From Kiritimatiellia bacterium (GTDB lineage Bacteria > Verrucomicrobiota > Kiritimatiellia > RFP12 > UBA1067), in the NCBI GenBank assembly GCA_016303225.1, contig JAEDMC010000048.1, positions 1 through 16,899 of the forward strand: a DNA stretch of 16,899 bases, in the 5' to 3' direction. Below, piece by piece: positions 1 through 6,545 of this stretch. The notes under the pieces were generated by a model. It did no database searches. It had not been told where the DNA came from and saw nothing but the letters and a program-made list of their open reading frames with translations. Numbering within the stretch: the stretch's first letter is position 1; each line of letters begins with the position of its first letter. The translations under genes were made by a program, and so were the position numbers.

Positions 1-3
1 CAA

Positions 4-40
4 CTGTCTAACTTTGCTCGCTCCAACCTGTCTAACTTTG
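4..40. repeat. Duplicated 13-mer CTGTCTAACTTTG, possible mobile-element end
   Basis: CTGTCTAACTTTG occurs at 4-16 and again at 28-40, a start-to-start distance of 24 bp. The flanks are also alike (CAA before the first copy, CAAC before the second with one extra C). Direct repeats near an end are known from IS21-type elements, and the sequence runs off the window, so this could be the right end of an insertion sequence. It could equally be a pair of regulator sites for the glycosyltransferase operon that follows. No transposase is visible, so the identity is open. Confidence 0.35.
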
Positions 41-133
41 AACGCCCGGCAACACACTAGGCGACGCTTAGCCAAAGTGTCGGAAAGTGCAATATCCCGC
101 GCAAGTCAGTGCATCTTCTTAATGCTTCAGATG

Positions 134-142
134 TGATATAAT
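134..142 (+). promoter_or_regulatory. Extended -10 promoter, 8 nt before the GT2 start codon
   Basis: TG-A-TATAAT (TG at 134-135, TATAAT at 137-142) is a perfect extended -10. No good -35 is seen about 17 bp upstream. The ATG begins at 151, so a start point about 7 nt after the -10 would fall at 149-151. The transcript would have essentially no 5' leader. No Shine-Dalgarno sequence lies before the ATG, which agrees with leaderless translation. Confidence 0.6.
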
Positions 143-150
143 TCTCACAT

Positions 151-921
151 ATGACAACGGCAGAAACATCTCCTCAAAGTCTGAGTTTCCGTTTCCCAAC
201 AATCGGAAGCGACGAGCGGCTTTGCATCGTTATACCCGTATACAACGAACAGTCCATAATCGGCTCGGTGCTTCAAAAGTGGTCTCAAACGCTTGATGAG
301 CTTAATGTCGACTATACAATCCGCCCCTACAACGATGGGAGTAAAGACAGCTCCCTCAATATCATGCGCGATATGGCGAAGCTTCTTCCGCACGTTGATG
401 TTCGCGACAAGCCAAACGGCGGTCACGGGAACACGATTCTCACCGGATACCGTGAAGCAGCAGACGATGGTTTCGGCTGGATATTCCAAGTCGACTCCGA
501 TGACGAAATGGGACCAGAAAAGTTTTCCGATCTTTGGGACAAACGCAAGGATTTTGACTTCCTCGTTGGCATTCGCGACGGCCGCATTCAAGCTCTACCG
601 CGAAAAATCATCAGCTTCGTCTCACGCTGTTGTGTAAAAGCATTTTACGGACGAGCGACTATTTGGGACGTCAACACTCCATATCGACTGATGCGGACAG
701 ACGCCTTTCACGACATCTTCAAGCAAATCCCCCTGACAACCTTCGCCCCGAATCTCATCTTGTCCGGAATGGTCGCCCGCCGTCATCTTCGTTTTTTTGA
801 AACGCGCGTACCGCAACACGACCGCACAACTGGTGAAGTAAGCATTAAAAAGTGGAAGCTCTTCAAGGCTGCCGCGCGAAGCTTTGCACAGACCATTTCC
901 TTTGCGCTTTTCCGCAACTAG
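151..921 (+). CDS. Family 2 glycosyltransferase, dolichol/polyprenyl-phosphate sugar synthase-like
   Basis: Predicted 256-aa GT-A fold enzyme that would move a sugar from a nucleotide sugar to a polyprenyl phosphate at the inner membrane face. Visible motifs are VIPVYNE (residues 28-33), NDGSKDSS (61-68), KPNGGHGNT (87-95) and the metal-binding DSDDE (115-119). The C-terminal part has FFETRVPQHDR and a KKWK stretch but no membrane span. Length and motif order fit the DPM1/GtrB-like group without the C-terminal helices of GtrB. The ATG at 151 follows a leaderless-type promoter. The next gene, a GT-C-like membrane protein, starts 17 nt after the stop, so the pair probably works as donor maker and donor user. 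Local GC is about 50% or lower, below the rest of the window. The sugar is unknown. Confidence 0.85.
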   Translation: MTTAETSPQSLSFRFPTIGSDERLCIVIPVYNEQSIIGSVLQKWSQTLDELNVDYTIRPYNDGSKDSSLNIMRDMAKLLPHVDVRDKPNGGHGNTILTGYREAADDGFGWIFQVDSDDEMGPEKFSDLWDKRKDFDFLVGIRDGRIQALPRKIISFVSRCCVKAFYGRATIWDVNTPYRLMRTDAFHDIFKQIPLTTFAPNLILSGMVARRHLRFFETRVPQHDRTTGEVSIKKWKLFKAAARSFAQTISFALFRN

Positions 922-938
922 GAAATCAACGCCAACGC

Positions 939-2513
939 ATGAAACGGACAATACTACTGCTCTTCCTGTTTGCGCTCCTAGGCATCGTCCTAGTGACATT
1001 CGTCCTCACGCCCTTCACCGGCGACATCTATGTGTTCATGGGTAGCGCCCATCAGATGGAATTTTTCGACGGCAATTTTCTTGAGCGAGCTTTCCACACA
1101 TGGGACGTGAAAGGTATCTTTGCCCGAACTTTTATGTGCCTGCTCTATCGTTCAGCCGTGTCATTTGCCGATTTTGCCAGTCTAAGATTCGAAATCATCG
1201 TCCGATCGATTTACCTCACCCTTTCGCTTGCCGTCCTGTTTCTTTCAGCGAAACTGATATATCCGAAAACCAAGCAATGTCTAATTCTCTTCTTGTCGCT
1301 ATCACTCGGGCTTTTTGCGACCCATTACGCCTCGCATTTGCAACACGAGATGACGACAGTCCTACTAATGATCCTATCCTATGCCTTACTTATTTCGGAA
1401 GGAACACACCCAAAGACGCGATTGCTAAAAGACTTTTTCGCTGGACTCTTGTTAGGATGCCTACCCTATTTCAAAAGTATTTTTATTATATTGCCACCAA
1501 TGGTCATATCCGCTGTCTACCTTGTTCAGCCGAACATCATATCCATTTGCAGGCGAACCTCTTACAAGCGCCTCTACGCGCTTATTCTAGGCGGACTCAT
1601 TATGGGACTATCAGGACTATCGCTAATTCTATTTCTCTACCCAGAGGAAATACAAGACATCCTTGATGTCAGCGCCTTTCAAAACACTTTGTTAAGTGGC
1701 GGACTCATTACAATAGCAAACTCGTTATACTTTTTCATCTACGGATTCTTTTGCCAATGCCTTCCAATGAATCCTATCGTTACAATTGGATCCGTAACAC
1801 TTCTCATCAACACATTTCACGCCATCAAAAGCAATGACAACCAATCTTTATTCCACCACTTCTTCTTGTGGACAATTCCAATGGGATTTATTTTGTTATC
1901 TAACCGCTTTTTTGCTTATCACTACTACCTTTTTATTTTCCCCGCCCTAATTGAAAGTCTTGTCTATGCCAAACACCTCAAACATGGAAAGTTCAGTGTC
2001 AAAGTCACAGCCTTCACCATTTTCGCGATTGCGATACTCTTTTATATCGGAACCATGTCGATCTTCTCTGCAAACTTCAGAAATTACGTCTTTGCCAACA
2101 ACCTTCAACACCGCTATCATTTGTCATTACACAAACAATTTCCCAAGCTTCGATCCAACACAATCTTATATCTTGACGGAGGCGCAGGAAGTTACCTTGC
2201 AGGCGGCCAATCCCACCTGAAATACATTTACCCCCTACCCTTGCAAAGGATCGGTGAGAACTCCAAGTTTCACAACCTCCCTTGCCGTCTGGAATGCAAA
2301 ATTCAAGCATTGCGCTACAAAGGAAAATATGTCATCCTTGACGAGCAATGGTTTGGCGGAAACGAAAAGAACCAAGAAATAATTGAGAAAATTAAAAATG
2401 AGTACGATCTAGTGGGATATCTCCATTATGTTCTCAGGGAATGGAAGATATTCGGCAAGCCTGAATACACCGATCGAATCTTAGGTCTCTACGCGAGAAA
2501 ACCTGATACATAA
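939..2513 (+). CDS. Polytopic GT-C-like membrane glycosyltransferase (putative)
   Basis: 524-aa membrane protein. I chose the ATG at 939 because AGGAAA lies 13 nt upstream and the protein then opens directly with a transmembrane helix (MKRTILLLFLF...). An ATG at 852 would overlap the upstream gene by 70 nt. About ten hydrophobic segments fill residues 5-400, and the last 110 or so residues are soluble. An aspartate in the first loop (FTGDIYV, D29) sits where GT-C enzymes carry their catalytic Asp. GT-C enzymes use polyprenyl-phosphate sugars, which matches the GT2 synthase just upstream. No signature is strong enough to name a family. An O-antigen-polymerase-like role or a function-unknown membrane protein are alternatives. 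GC falls to about 33% in places, which suggests horizontal transfer. Confidence 0.65.
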   Translation: MKRTILLLFLFALLGIVLVTFVLTPFTGDIYVFMGSAHQMEFFDGNFLERAFHTWDVKGIFARTFMCLLYRSAVSFADFASLRFEIIVRSIYLTLSLAVLFLSAKLIYPKTKQCLILFLSLSLGLFATHYASHLQHEMTTVLLMILSYALLISEGTHPKTRLLKDFFAGLLLGCLPYFKSIFIILPPMVISAVYLVQPNIISICRRTSYKRLYALILGGLIMGLSGLSLILFLYPEEIQDILDVSAFQNTLLSGGLITIANSLYFFIYGFFCQCLPMNPIVTIGSVTLLINTFHAIKSNDNQSLFHHFFLWTIPMGFILLSNRFFAYHYYLFIFPALIESLVYAKHLKHGKFSVKVTAFTIFAIAILFYIGTMSIFSANFRNYVFANNLQHRYHLSLHKQFPKLRSNTILYLDGGAGSYLAGGQSHLKYIYPLPLQRIGENSKFHNLPCRLECKIQALRYKGKYVILDEQWFGGNEKNQEIIEKIKNEYDLVGYLHYVLREWKIFGKPEYTDRILGLYARKPDT

Positions 2514-2574
2514 TCCATCTTCACCACAAAGCACCGGCATTACGGCTGAGCAAGCCAAACCCACCAATAAAACT

Positions 2575-3249
2575 TCATTGGCGCCCCAACAAGAATTCCG
2601 CATACTGAAAATCCTCTAGTGTATCGATATCAATGCTGCGGTTTCGCGGCATCACATACGCGAAAGACTTGTTGGTATAATACATTCCTGCCTTGATGAC
2701 TGCCGTACGGAAAACATAGACAGCACCATTGGGATAATACGACGTGCGAAGTGCCTGACGATTGTCGATCGTCTGCTCGAATATGTCAACGAACGCATTG
2801 TCTGCGTCAAGGTACTTATGCCAACGGACCGGATGAGCCTCCGGCGTATACGACACAACCGAATCTGCACCCCTCGCATAAAACAGTTCAATCGCACCAT
2901 CAACATCCGCACTCGACCGAAGAGGTGCCGTTGGCAAAAGAACCGCGAACTCGTCTATTGGTTTGTTCCATTCATGCGCAAGACGATCGACCGTATAAAC
3001 ATAGGTGTCAATCGCCTTTGCCTCGTCTGTTGCAAGATAATCAGGCCGCAAGAAAGGAACTTCTGCTCCGAACTGAAGAGCGACATCCGCAATTTCCGGA
3101 TCGTTTGTTGACACAATCACCCGATCAATACGCTTCGCACCTAACGCACAATCAATCGAATGAGCAATCAGCGGCTTGCCGCACAAAGGTTTTATGTTCT
3201 TTCCCGGCAATCCTTTTGAACCGCCGCGCGCTGGAATAATCGCTATCAT
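2575..3249 (-). CDS. neuA: CMP-nonulosonate (N-acylneuraminate-type) cytidylyltransferase
   Basis: 224-aa enzyme that would activate a sialic-type acid with CTP to CMP-sugar plus pyrophosphate in the cytoplasm. The N-terminus MIAIIPARGGSKGLPGKN is the family's nucleotide-binding motif. Further motifs are KPLIAHSI, VIVSTNDPEIA, LLPTAPLRS, YYPNGAVYVF and the C-terminal IDIDTLEDF with the metal-binding aspartates. Length is normal for NeuA/PseF/LegF. The start at 3249 rather than 3267 is set by the ATGA overlap with the neuB stop codon (3246-3249), which implies translational coupling. The sequence alone does not tell neuraminic from legionaminic or pseudaminic acid. GC is near 45%, while the overlapping neuB is near 60%, so the two may have different histories. 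Confidence 0.9.
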   Translation of the reverse strand: MIAIIPARGGSKGLPGKNIKPLCGKPLIAHSIDCALGAKRIDRVIVSTNDPEIADVALQFGAEVPFLRPDYLATDEAKAIDTYVYTVDRLAHEWNKPIDEFAVLLPTAPLRSSADVDGAIELFYARGADSVVSYTPEAHPVRWHKYLDADNAFVDIFEQTIDNRQALRTSYYPNGAVYVFRTAVIKAGMYYTNKSFAYVMPRNRSIDIDTLEDFQYAEFLLGRQ

Positions 3250-4295
3250 CTCACCAAGTCTTCCCAAAGCAAGGTCTTGTTCGCGTCGATGTCGCGGCAG
3301 ACGTGGCGGCCGATGATTTCCTTGTACTTGTCGGCCGGAATGCCGGTGCCGGGACGCTTGAAGAGGATGTCTTCGTAGCAGATCTCTTCGCCGGCCTTAA
3401 GCGCGCGAGCCGTCGCGATCGTGCGGCGGAACTTCTTGCGCTTGGCGAGCTCGTCATCAGAGACGCGCTTGATGCCGTCGCCAAGAGCGTCGGCAATGCG
3501 CTTCGCGGCAGAGCAGATGATCTTCATTTCCGCCGGATCGGCCGAAACGCGATGATCCCAGCCCGGCATGTTCTTGTCGAGCGTGAAGTGCTTCTCGATG
3601 ACACTCGCGCCCATCGCCATCGCCGCGAGCGGAATCTCAAAGCCGAGCGTATGGTCCGAGTAGCCGACTGCCATCCCGAAGTTCCGCCTCAGCGTCTCGA
3701 TGAACTTGAGATTCACCAGCTCGTCCTTCGGCGGATACAGTGAAACGCAATGCAGGAGCGTCACGTTGCGGCGGCACTTCTCCGGGATCAAATTGACGAT
3801 CGCCTCGATTTCGGCGAGACTGGCCATGCCGAGCGCGATGTGCGTCGGATAGTCCTTGGAAATCACATACTCGATGAGATCAAGATTCGTGACATCACAC
3901 GAGGCGACCTTGAGATTCGCGACCTTCTGATCGATGCAGAAGTCGACGTCCTTCTTCGTGAAGGTCGACGTGCCGTAGTCAATGCTGCATTCGCGCGCAC
4001 AGTTGAAGAACTCGATGTGTTCCTTTTCCTGGACGGCGAACTTGTCGACTTGCGCAAAGATGTCCTTGAGGCCCAGCTCCTTCGTCTCCCACGCGCTGAC
4101 GTTCTCCAGCTTGACCAGTCCGTCGTTGAGCTCCTTGAGATGGTCTTCGGTCCAGAGGTCGCACCGACGGTAGAGCTGGAACTTGACTGCATCGGCGCCA
4201 CAAGCCTTCGCCTCGCGGATCATGCGCTTGGCAAGGTCAACGTCGCCGTTGTGGTTCCCGCCGATTTCGGCAACTATGTAAGGTAATCGACTCAT
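3246..4295 (-). CDS. neuB: NeuB/SpsE-family nonulosonic acid synthase
   Basis: 349-aa synthase that would condense phosphoenolpyruvate with an N-acyl hexosamine to give a nine-carbon acid. The N-terminal TIM barrel shows VAEIGGNHNGD (residues 8-18), DAVKFQ, LKVASCDVTN, LLHCVSLYP, VGYSDHTLG and IEKHFTLDKNMPGWDH, the last holding the family's active-site His. The C-terminal SAF/antifreeze-like domain (from about residue 290) contains FKRPGTGI, whose Arg reaches the partner's active site in known NeuB dimers. It overlaps neuA by 4 nt. Only a weak AGGG lies well upstream of the ATG, and TGTAAT lies 14 nt before it, so its own start signals are poor. Transcription may come from the promoter at 4621-4629. 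No epimerase (neuC) is present in the window. Confidence 0.92.
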   Translation of the reverse strand: MSRLPYIVAEIGGNHNGDVDLAKRMIREAKACGADAVKFQLYRRCDLWTEDHLKELNDGLVKLENVSAWETKELGLKDIFAQVDKFAVQEKEHIEFFNCARECSIDYGTSTFTKKDVDFCIDQKVANLKVASCDVTNLDLIEYVISKDYPTHIALGMASLAEIEAIVNLIPEKCRRNVTLLHCVSLYPPKDELVNLKFIETLRRNFGMAVGYSDHTLGFEIPLAAMAMGASVIEKHFTLDKNMPGWDHRVSADPAEMKIICSAAKRIADALGDGIKRVSDDELAKRKKFRRTIATARALKAGEEICYEDILFKRPGTGIPADKYKEIIGRHVCRDIDANKTLLWEDLVR

Positions 4296-4310
4296 ACCGT
4301 ATTTGCCCTA

Positions 4311-4620
4311 TTACAACGAATTCGAACTTTCAAAAAAACGACTGACGGGAATGAGCATGTCAATTCCTCCGTCCTCCGCTATACCGGGCGCAAGCCTACC
4401 TTCATAAACCAGAGCCGTCCGAACGGACACCCCCCGCCTAACCGGCAAACGCCTGACCTTCTCTGCGATTTGGTCTACCACGGACTCGTCAATCAACTCC
4501 CTGCGCCACGGCAAGTAACAAGAGAAGCTGTCTTTTTCGTCAAAAGACCGCCTAATTGAGCCAACACCGATTGCCGTCCGTAAAACACAATAAAACGTCC
4601 TAAGATTTCTTTTCTCCACC
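4311..4620 (-). pseudogene. C-terminal gene remnant, possibly from an AAA+ ATPase
   Basis: An open frame of about 100 codons reads YLPWRREL..., then VDQIAEKVRRLPVRRG, RTALVYEGRLAPGI and DMLIPVSRFF before its stop at 4311. The 'helix, then RTALVY.G, then D.LIPV..FF' pattern reminds me of the C-terminal end of the AAA+ ATPases common in gut bacteria (DUF4143/DUF234 type). This is recall of a pattern, not a search. There is no Shine-Dalgarno sequence, and the only early Met (4622) overlaps the -10 box at 4621-4626, so it is unlikely to be translated from there. I read it as a remnant lying in the long leader of neuB. A small real gene cannot be excluded. Confidence 0.4.
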
Positions 4621-4629
4621 ATTATAGCA
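4621..4629 (-). promoter_or_regulatory. Extended -10 promoter upstream of neuBA
   Basis: On the minus strand TG-C-TATAAT reads from 4629 to 4621, a perfect extended -10 with no convincing -35. Its start point would be near 4614. It lies just beyond the hairpin that follows the CBS-GNAT gene, so it would re-initiate transcription for neuB and neuA with a leader of about 320 nt that contains the gene remnant. Confidence 0.5.
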
Positions 4630-4658
4630 CAACAAACGCTCGGTGCGCAACATCGATC

Positions 4659-4693
4659 GGGCGGATTATTGATGAAATTGCAATAATCCGCCC
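4659..4693 (-). terminator. Perfect 12-bp hairpin after the CBS-GNAT gene
   Basis: Arms GGGCGGATTATT (4659-4670) and AATAATCCGCCC (4682-4693) are perfect reverse complements around an 11-nt loop. The hairpin begins 28 nt after the CBS-GNAT stop codon. No T-run follows on the minus strand, so it is either a hairpin-only terminator or an mRNA 3'-end stabiliser. Its position between an upstream stop codon and a downstream extended -10 fits a boundary between two transcription units. Confidence 0.6.
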
Positions 4694-4721
4694 ACATCGA
4701 GATTCTGTTTCGCCCTCGGAT

Positions 4722-5537
4722 TTATACCGCATACCGCTTGATGTAGAGGAATTCGCTGTCGGGGTAGACGCCATAATACGAGAAGCCCATACGCTCGTAG
4801 AGGGCGTGTGCGCGGACATTGGCGGGGACAGAGGTCAGCATGAGACCACCGTAGCCCTTCGGCTTCGCCCAGGCATCGAGATGATCGAGAAGCTGGCGGC
4901 CAAGGTGATGTCCCTTCCAGTCTTCGCGGACGGCAATGCCGAGCCAAGGGAGCTTCTTGTCAATGTCCCAGAGAAAGACATAGCCGACCATCAACTCGCC
5001 GTCTTCGGACGGAACGACCGCGGCAAAATGGATCTCTTTGTCGGGCTGAGTACACTTCAGATGCTCAATCGCGCGCAGCCGGTTCACGTCGTTTCGGTTG
5101 AACATCGCCCGCGTATCGCCCGCCATCTGATCGAAGAACTCCATGACCATCGGCAGATCAGCCGGCAGAAGCTCGCGAATCTTCACATTGCCCAGATTGA
5201 CGGTATCGTGCATCGTCACGACATCGACGAGCCGCATCTCCTCGTCCACAATCGGAAGCGCGTTGAACTTGGATTCGGCCAGGACCGATTCCGCATTGCG
5301 GCGTTCGGTGGTGAACACGTAATGCGGCTTGAAATTGGCCGCCTCGGAGACGGAGGCGTCCAGCGTGCCGTCCTTCAGCAAGAAACGCCGAACGTCGCCG
5401 TCTGTCAGCGAAGCGCGCAAAACGCCGTTCTCGGTAACGAACAGTATCTGCTGCCCGTTTTCACACAGCCGTTGCAAAGCCGTGCGCACGGTTGTCTCGG
5501 CAGAGATCGTCACCTTCTCCAATTCCGTCGTCAACAT
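4722..5537 (-). CDS. CBS-domain pair fused to a GNAT acetyltransferase
   Basis: 271-aa cytoplasmic protein. Residues 5-110 form two CBS-like repeats (VTISAETTVRTALQ...SLTDGDVRRFLL, then a second ending LPIVDEEMRLVDVVTMHD). This resembles the CBS pair found ahead of sugar nucleotidyltransferases in surface-sugar loci. Residues 117-270 are a GNAT domain: KIRELLPADLP, the acetyl-CoA loop DWKGHHLGRQLL, NVRAHALYERMGF and a final beta strand. I chose the ATG at 5537 over a GTG at 5561 because GAGGA sits 9 nt before it. Being on the same strand just ahead of neuBA suggests N-acetylation of a sugar or sugar-acid precursor, with the CBS pair sensing a nucleotide. That role is inferred; a generic acetyltransferase is possible. 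No nucleotidyltransferase domain is present. Confidence 0.8.
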   Translation of the reverse strand: MLTTELEKVTISAETTVRTALQRLCENGQQILFVTENGVLRASLTDGDVRRFLLKDGTLDASVSEAANFKPHYVFTTERRNAESVLAESKFNALPIVDEEMRLVDVVTMHDTVNLGNVKIRELLPADLPMVMEFFDQMAGDTRAMFNRNDVNRLRAIEHLKCTQPDKEIHFAAVVPSEDGELMVGYVFLWDIDKKLPWLGIAVREDWKGHHLGRQLLDHLDAWAKPKGYGGLMLTSVPANVRAHALYERMGFSYYGVYPDSEFLYIKRYAV

Positions 5538-5573
5538 AGCATCGTTTCCTCGAAAAGACACTTCATAGAGCGT

Positions 5574-5582
5574 ATTTTACCA
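5574..5582 (-). promoter_or_regulatory. Extended -10 promoter of the CBS-GNAT gene
   Basis: On the minus strand TG-G-TAAAAT reads from 5582 to 5574. No clear -35 is seen. A start near 5567 gives a leader of about 30 nt holding the GAGGA ribosome site, so this unit is not leaderless. Confidence 0.4.
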
Positions 5583-5649
5583 TTTTCCTCGGCAGTTAGG
5601 GGCGAAATTGCCGCGGAGCAGGGAAAAGAGGGGGTGCGATTGTAAACTG

Positions 5650-5779
5650 TTGACCGCCCGACGCGTGAAACCTCGCATCCGACCGCCGCTCCGGTCCGGT
5701 TGGCGATCTTGTCCACGACGTCCACGCCCTTCGTCACCGTGCCGAAGACGGCATAGCCGTAGCCGCCAGTTTCTTCATA
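5650..5779 (-). pseudogene. Cyclophilin (peptidyl-prolyl isomerase) C-terminal remnant
   Basis: The minus strand from about 5773 encodes GGYGYAVFGTVTKGVDVVDKIA, the well-known C-terminal block of cyclophilin-type isomerases (usual form GYAVFG.V..GMDVVDKI). Nothing of the other roughly 100 upstream residues is present. Just before it, GGAGAGAAT and an ATG-AAG-AAA (from 5778) look like the ribosome site and start of an exported protein, but that ATG is out of frame with the cyclophilin block and meets a stop after 14 codons. I read this as an internal deletion that joined a gene's start to its end. The frame also runs on past the block to 5531 without family resemblance. Confidence 0.6.
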
Positions 5780-5785
5780 TTCTCT

Positions 5786-5827
5786 CCTTTAACTTCAAAC
5801 GTCAAAACTCAAACCTCAAACCTCAAA
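5786..5827 (-). repeat. Heptamer array (TTTGANN) with stops in all frames
   Basis: On the plus strand NNTCAAA repeats in exact 7-bp register at 5793, 5800, 5807, 5814 and 5821, preceded by a degenerate unit CCTTTAA at 5786. On the minus (gene) strand each unit reads TTTGANN and carries a TGA. Seven is not a multiple of three, so three successive units place TGA in all three frames. The array ends directly at the ribosome site (AAAGGAGAG) of the broken ORF starting at 5778. Compare the second array at 10804-10839. Confidence 0.75.
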
Positions 5828-5841
5828 CGTCCCCCGTCTCG

Positions 5842-5973
5842 TCAGCGGATTATGATCTTCAGCCCGCGCGGGACCTGTCCGAAGATGTAGATGCTCGTGA
5901 CACCGTCCGCGACCTCGGTCCGCGCGGCGAAGCCGTCGCTCCACCCGACACCAAGCATCATCAGTCTTTTCAT
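5842..5973 (-). pseudogene. 43-aa start-plus-tail ORF from an exported protein
   Basis: The frame begins MKRLMMLGVG, like the start of a signal peptide, then passes without a hydrophobic core into WSDGFAARTEVADGV and ends FGQVPRGLKIIIR. The ending resembles the last residues of the giant beta-helix protein (VPVTGLMLIVR), so this may be the two ends of a once larger exported protein after an internal deletion. No Shine-Dalgarno sequence is seen; only an A-run precedes the ATG. It lies 6 nt past the broken hipA stop. A genuine small gene is possible but less likely. Confidence 0.4.
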
Positions 5974-5979
5974 GTTTTT

Positions 5980-6545
5980 TCAAGCGTGTAGCTGTCTGCT
6001 TCTTTCGACGATTCCTCTGACTATGAGCTCGTAGCATGGACTCGGGAATCGGGCGGACATCTTCTCCGCGATTTCCGGAGCCTGTTTTTCGATACGCTTT
6101 TGCATGCGCGCGATTTCCCTGTCCATTGTCCACGGCGAAATGCCAAGATTCTCCGCCATGCGCAGGAATTTGCCCCAGCCTCGGCATCGGACAATCGTCT
6201 GAAACGCGGTTGTCCCGACGAAGGCCGAGTCCCTTCCGCATAGAATGCAATCGCCCCAGCGCAATCTCCTCCGATGGCCTTGAGAAAGGCGAACGTGTTT
6301 TCGCGCGGAATCTGGAGAATGCGTCCAAGTCTCGTGCGGATAATGTCCTCCGGCAAGAGTCCGGACAGGAACGGCTCCATCACTTCTGGTCCAAACGTCT
6401 CATTAGAAAGAGGAATCACATGCGACAGCGGCTCGTTCCGAGCATCATCCGCATAGGCATGGTCATACGAGAACGACAACCTGCCTTCGTCATCCGTCAG
6501 CCGTCCAACCGGAACGTCATTAAGATAGACTATCAGCGAATCCAT
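5980..6545 (-). pseudogene. hipA: Internally deleted HipA-type kinase gene
   Basis: The first 120 or so codons (6545 to about 6185) match the HipA N-terminal domain: short beta start LIVYLNDVPVGRL, then PLSHVIPLS, FLSGLLPED, RTRLGRIL and AFLKAIGGDCAGAIAFY. Near 6170-6190 the reading frame changes. The other frame then gives a HipA-like C-terminal end, GKFLRMAENLGISPW...FPSPCYELIVRGIVERSRQL, to the stop at 5980. HipA kinases are about 400-440 aa; here the whole kinase core is gone and the joint is out of frame, so no active toxin is expected. In its own frame the N-terminal part runs on to 6021 (174 aa). The ATG at 6545 overlaps the end of hipB by 13 nt, the usual hipBA arrangement. Confidence 0.75.

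Noticed and set aside
53..82. Hairpin ACACTAGGC / GCCAAAGTGT as a riboswitch or terminator
   Set aside because: The arms pair imperfectly with unequal spacing, and it lies upstream of the promoter at 134-142, so it would not be in the GT2 mRNA.
2514..2574. Bidirectional terminator in the convergent gap between the GT-C gene and neuA
   Set aside because: Only a 4-bp GGCT/AGCC stem (2544-2556) without a T-run was found, too weak to call.
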